Assembly: GCF_021391675.1 (NCBI RefSeq)
Contig: NZ_CP090095.1
Location: forward strand, 2,733,501-2,797,500
Length of the DNA stretch: 64,000 nucleotides
Origin: Neorhizobium galegae
GTDB taxonomy: Bacteria > Pseudomonadota > Alphaproteobacteria > Rhizobiales > Rhizobiaceae
Reading direction: 5' to 3'
A program made the translations under genes and the position numbers. The notes beneath the pieces were generated by a model, which was not told the DNA's origin, did no database searches, and saw only the letters and a program-made list of their open reading frames with translations. Numbering within the stretch: the first letter of the stretch is position 1; each line of letters opens with the position of its first letter. Shown piece after piece: positions 61,606-64,000 of the stretch.

Positions 61606-61873
61606 GCCAGCAATCATGTCGGTCGTTGTTGAGATTCGCTAGATCCTACCCCATCATCGTTGGAGACAGGAGATTGATCCGACCGCGATTTGAATATCAG
61701 CTGCGGTGATCGAAAGATCGATCTGGAACTCGATGATTCGAGCCGCCTTCGAATAGCCTTCGAGGTTTCCCGGGGAAATTTTTGAAATTCCGGGTCCAGG
61801 TGAAAAAAATCCGGAAGTAGCCGCCTGGCGACATTGGCTAACCACCCCATAAGCCCTTGAAAATTCAATAAAA
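61606..61873. other. Intergenic region next to tRNA-Ile2, no gene supported
   Basis: Only weak open frames occur. The decamer CCCCATCATC appears at about 61393 and again near 61649 on either side of the small hypothetical frame, possibly trivial. A GAAATTTTTGAAATTC stretch lies near 61777. Nothing can be assigned. Confidence 0.4.
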
Positions 61874-61949
61874 TGGTGGGCCCGGAGGGACTCGAACCCC
61901 CAACCAAGCGGTTATGAGCCGCCGGCTCTAACCATTGAGCTACAGGCCC
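61874..61949 (-). tRNA. tRNA-Ile2 (anticodon CAT, lysidine-type)
   Basis: Acceptor GGGCCTG/CGGGCCC, discriminator A and encoded CCA (61874-61876 on the complement), D arm with GCTCAATGGTTAGAGC, and anticodon loop CTCATAA (CAT) are all present. The anticodon arm GCGGCTCATAACCGC followed by TTGGTTG closely resembles E. coli ileX (GCGACTCATAATCGC), so it is the AUA-decoding isoleucine tRNA rather than a methionine tRNA, which a naive anticodon reading would give. Confidence 0.9.
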
Positions 61950-62189
61950 GCCGATCCGGCAGAAGTGGGGCGCAATGGTCCGCCGTCACATCGATGTCCG
62001 CTCTAACGCAATTCAAGAGATGCTACAAGCCGTTGCCGCAATAGCTTCACAATCAACCGGCAGGTAGGCTCGTCTGGCGCGAACAGGCCGAGCCGATTCC
62101 CGTTTCGGCGCGTTCGCGCGGCAGACGGAACATGACGGGCGGGTCTGGGAACAGTATTCCCCCGCCCTGACAGATCGGAGAGAACATCC

Positions 62190-62942
62190 ATGCGCGTTGC
62201 GCTTTCGTCGTCACGTCTCGTCCTTGCAGCCGCATTTGCCGGTGCGGTCGCCGTCTCTTCCGCGGGCCAGGTCTTGGCCCAGGATATCCGTCCCCGCGAG
62301 CCGGTCATCAATGTGCTCGGCGAGGGCCAGGCCTCCGTGGCGCCCGACATGGCCGTCCTGACGCTCTCGGTGGTTCGCAACGGCCAGACCGCGCAAGCGG
62401 CACTTTCGGCCAGCAGCGCCGCCATGAAGGACGTGCTTTCGGCCCTGAAGAGCGATGGAATCGCCGATCGCGATATGCAGACCAGCAATTTCTCGATCTA
62501 TCCGCAATATCGCCACACCGAACCGAAGGGTGGCGTCATCGAGCCCCCGCAGGTGATCGGCTACGAGGTGTCCAACACGCTCACCCTCAAGGTCCGCGAC
62601 CTTCAGAAACTCGGCGGTCTCATCGACCGTTCGGTGAAGCTCGGCGTCAACCAGGGCGGCCAGATCGCCTTCACCAACGACAAGCCCGACGACGTGATGA
62701 CCGAGGCGCGCAAGAAGGCGGTCGCCGAGGCGCTTGCCAAGGCAAGGACGCTGACGGAGGCGGCCGGCGTCAAGCTCGGCCGGATCCTGGAAATCAGCGA
62801 GAACTCCATGCGCCCCGCGCCGCAGCAGATGATGCGCATGGCGATGGCCAAGGACATGGCCGCCGCCGAAGCGGTTCCGGTCGCCGGCGGCGAAAACACC
62901 TATACGGTGACCGTCAACGTCACCTTTGCCCTCGAGCAGTAA
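62190..62942 (+). CDS. SIMPL-domain (DUF541) periplasmic protein
   Basis: A 250-aa exported protein. A Sec signal covers about 1-30 (MRVALSSSRLVLAAAFAGAV, cut after VLAQ). The SIMPL domain follows: VINVLGEGQASVAPDMAVLTLSVVRNGQTAQAAL, LSALKSDGIADRDMQTSNFSIYPQYRH, GYEVSNTLTLKVRDLQKLGGLIDRSVKLGVNQGGQIAFTNDKPDDVMTEARKKAVAEALAKARTLTEAAGVKLGRILEISE. Similar proteins in other bacteria (BP26 in Brucella) are immunogenic channel-like or stress-related periplasmic proteins. A single gene with GAGAG before the ATG. Confidence 0.92.
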   Translation: MRVALSSSRLVLAAAFAGAVAVSSAGQVLAQDIRPREPVINVLGEGQASVAPDMAVLTLSVVRNGQTAQAALSASSAAMKDVLSALKSDGIADRDMQTSNFSIYPQYRHTEPKGGVIEPPQVIGYEVSNTLTLKVRDLQKLGGLIDRSVKLGVNQGGQIAFTNDKPDDVMTEARKKAVAEALAKARTLTEAAGVKLGRILEISENSMRPAPQQMMRMAMAKDMAAAEAVPVAGGENTYTVTVNVTFALEQ

Positions 62943-63024
62943 TTACGGGTTCTTGAACAGCAGCCGGGCGCCGTCCCGCAATGGCGCCCGGCCCTCCCTC
63001 GCCCGCAAACAAGGCAAAATAAAA

Positions 63025-63058
63025 CGCCCCCACCAGATCGTCAGACCTGGTGGGGGCG
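63025..63058 (-). terminator. Strong terminator hairpin (possibly bidirectional)
   Basis: CGCCCCCACCAG (63025-63036) and CTGGTGGGGGCG (63047-63058) form a perfect 12-bp stem with a 10-base loop. On the minus strand it is followed by TTTTATTTTGCCTT, a good T-run for the gene at 63111; on the plus strand CTTGTCCTCC gives weak support for the SIMPL gene. Confidence 0.85.
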
Positions 63059-63110
63059 CTTGTCCTCCGTCAACGGGCGATGGAGACGGAAGGGTTCTTT
63101 GGGATGAAGC

Positions 63111-63467
63111 CTAGCGGCGGATGACCGGGCAGCCACGCTCGTTGGCGAACACGATGCGGTCAGGGCCGCGACGGCCGAAGCCGGCAACGATCACGACGCG
63201 GCGGCCGGCATCCACGACGCGGGCGCGGCGCAGGCCCATGCGGCTTGCCTTTTCTTCTGCCAGCCCGGGAGCGCAACCGCGCGGGCCGCGATCCGGACGC
63301 CAGTCGCGATCACCACCGCGATCCGGACGCCAATCGCGATCACGGTCGCGATACTGCACCTGGATGGCGAAGTCCGGGCCGGCGGCGGCAGCCACAGGGG
63401 CCGTTGCGGAAAGGCCGGTAAGCGCGATGAGAGCGGCCACACCGGCTTTGACGATCATGCTGGTCAT
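63111..63467 (-). CDS. Small secreted protein with a duplicated DRDWRPDRG motif
   Basis: A 118-aa protein with a Sec signal (MTSMIVKAGVAALIALTGLSATAPVAAAA, cut near residue 29). After it come two near-identical repeats DRDWRPDRGG and DRDWRPDRGP, encoded by a 28-bp unit repeated at 30-bp period (63286-63313 and 63316-63343). A conserved-looking C-terminal part follows (GCAPGLAEEKASRMGLRRARVVDAGRRVVIVAGFGRRGPDRIVFANERGCPVIRR) with two cysteines. Similar small secreted proteins with a basic repeat are found in rhizobia; function is unknown. ATG 63458 is an alternative start. Confidence 0.8.
   Translation of the reverse strand: MTSMIVKAGVAALIALTGLSATAPVAAAAGPDFAIQVQYRDRDRDWRPDRGGDRDWRPDRGPRGCAPGLAEEKASRMGLRRARVVDAGRRVVIVAGFGRRGPDRIVFANERGCPVIRR
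63286..63343 (-). repeat. Tandem 28-bp direct repeat inside the secreted-protein gene
   Basis: CCGCGATCCGGACGCCA-type units at 63286-63313 and 63316-63343 differ at one base and have a 30-bp period, so they add ten codons each in frame. They encode the DRDWRPDRG(G/P) repeats. Confidence 0.85.
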
Positions 63468-63621
63468 AGAATGGTTCTCCGAAATTCGGGCCAATTTTTG
63501 CGGCCCCCAAGGTTGTTGCTCTCGCCTTCCCAGCGATTGGCGCGACCCTAGCCCAAGGGGCCTGAACAACATCCTAACTGGTCATTCAGCCGGTATTCAT
63601 GTCTCGCTCATAGCCAGAAGA

Positions 63622-64000
63622 TCATGGCGAAAGATGCAGCACGACCTGGCGGACATGCGGCTGGTCGCGATGCTCGAAGAGGTAGATGCCCTGCCAGGTG
63701 CCAAGCATCAACCGACCGTCCCGGACGGGAATGCCGAGCGAGGCGGCAGTCAACGCCGCCTTGATATGCGCCGGCATGTCGTCGGGGCCCTCGGTCGTGT
63801 GGGTCACCCAGCGCATGTCAGGATCGGTGGTCGGCGGCACCAGCCGGGAGAAGAAGGTCTTCAGGTCGCGGCGGACATCCGGATCGGCATTTTCCTGGAT
63901 GATCAGGGAGCAGGACGTATGGCGAACGAACACGGTGAGCAGCCCCTCGCCCACCTGCGTGCGGCGCAAAAAGTCCTGCGCCGTGTCGGTGAATTCGTAG
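63622..64000 (-). CDS. YjbQ family protein (UPF0047), 5' end outside window
   Basis: The frame is open to base 64000, where it reads YEFTDTAQDFLRRTQVGEGLLTVFVRHTSCSLIIQENADPDVRRDL. Conserved blocks are VRHTSCSLIIQENADP, HTTEGPDDMPAHIKAALTAASLGIPVRDGRLMLGTWQGIYLFEHRDQPHVRQVVLHL, with the family pattern of His, Asn, Asp and GTWQGIYLxEHR. YjbQ proteins have been linked to a thiamine-phosphate-synthase-like activity; the physiological role is unsettled. Only the N-terminal few residues are missing. A single gene at the window end. Confidence 0.93.
   Translation of the reverse strand, partial: YEFTDTAQDFLRRTQVGEGLLTVFVRHTSCSLIIQENADPDVRRDLKTFFSRLVPPTTDPDMRWVTHTTEGPDDMPAHIKAALTAASLGIPVRDGRLMLGTWQGIYLFEHRDQPHVRQVVLHLSP

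Noticed and set aside
61614..61907. 97-codon minus-strand frame next to tRNA-Ile2
   Set aside because: It starts inside the tRNA gene and its translation has no coherent pattern.
61874..61949. Calling the CAT-anticodon tRNA a methionine tRNA
   Set aside because: The anticodon arm and variable region resemble ileX-type AUA-decoding tRNA-Ile, and it lacks initiator features (three G-C pairs in the anticodon stem).
1..64000. CRISPR arrays, insertion sequences or prophage genes
   Set aside because: No repeat-spacer pattern, transposase or phage structural gene was recognised anywhere in the window.

Overview
The window looks like a chromosomal segment from an alphaproteobacterium of the Rhizobiaceae (Rhizobium/Agrobacterium/Sinorhizobium type). 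The reasons are the high G+C, the minCDE operon with a CtrA-like half site, a DUF1127 gene followed by a tandem CCUCCUCCC small-RNA array, an arsenic operon containing an aquaglyceroporin as in Sinorhizobium, DUF982 and DUF1127 proteins, and numerous ABC/LysR catabolic modules. This assignment is inferred from gene content, not from a marker gene.

Layout. 1-970: the end of a sugar-type ABC permease gene and a tiny membrane protein. 1.2-5.9 kb: a compact, probably undescribed RiPP locus made of a SARP-type regulator with TPRs, a 51-residue candidate precursor peptide, a YcaO enzyme, a TfuA partner and a small third gene. GTCACGC boxes, repeated with an 11-bp period before ycaO, precede both the precursor and ycaO. 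There is no dehydrogenase, protease or exporter. 5.9-17.5 kb: an XRE regulator, then a long catabolic operon (NitT/TauT-type ABC importer, FAD oxidoreductase, CaiB CoA-transferase, enoyl-CoA hydratase, LysR, amidohydrolase), a convergent seven-iron ferredoxin gene, and adenine deaminase. A shared GTTGC/GCAAC box links the operon promoter with the ferredoxin/ade divergent promoter. 17.5-25.4 kb: an M20 peptidase, nadA-nadB-nadC with NrtR and NrtR boxes, and a TPP-riboswitch-controlled ThiX/ThiY importer lacking its ATPase.

25.4-34.3 kb: a second catabolic unit under a LysR regulator (acyl-CoA synthetase, creatininase-type amidohydrolase, CocE-type hydrolase, PotA-like ATPase, Tat-exported binding protein, fused permease). 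34.4-36.3 kb: minCDE. 36.7-37.2 kb: DUF1127 and the four-motif CCUCCUCCC sRNA array. 37.3-43.3 kb: RidA, Dps, a BrnA-like orphan antitoxin, ornithine cyclodeaminase, DUF982, a class A penicillin-binding protein and tRNA-Gln(TTG). 43.6-47.2 kb: the dTDP-L-rhamnose genes rfbC-B-D-A. 47.2-49.3 kb: a hybrid histidine kinase.

49.5-54.1 kb: a caa3-type cytochrome oxidase operon with a subunit I-III fusion. 54.2-60.1 kb: an arsenic island with two ArsR repressors (each with a visible operator), two unrelated arsenate reductases, AqpS, ArsH, an ArsO-like flavoprotein with a cysteine-rich tail, and an ArsK-like MFS pump. 60.2-64 kb: an acyltransferase-3, tRNA-Ile2(CAT), a SIMPL protein, a small secreted repeat protein and a partial YjbQ gene.

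The most interesting items are the minimal TfuA-YcaO RiPP locus with its candidate precursor and putative SARP boxes, the tandem CCUCCUCCC sRNA array, and the two uncharacterised CoA-dependent catabolic operons. All functional assignments come from reading motifs by eye; no database search was run.
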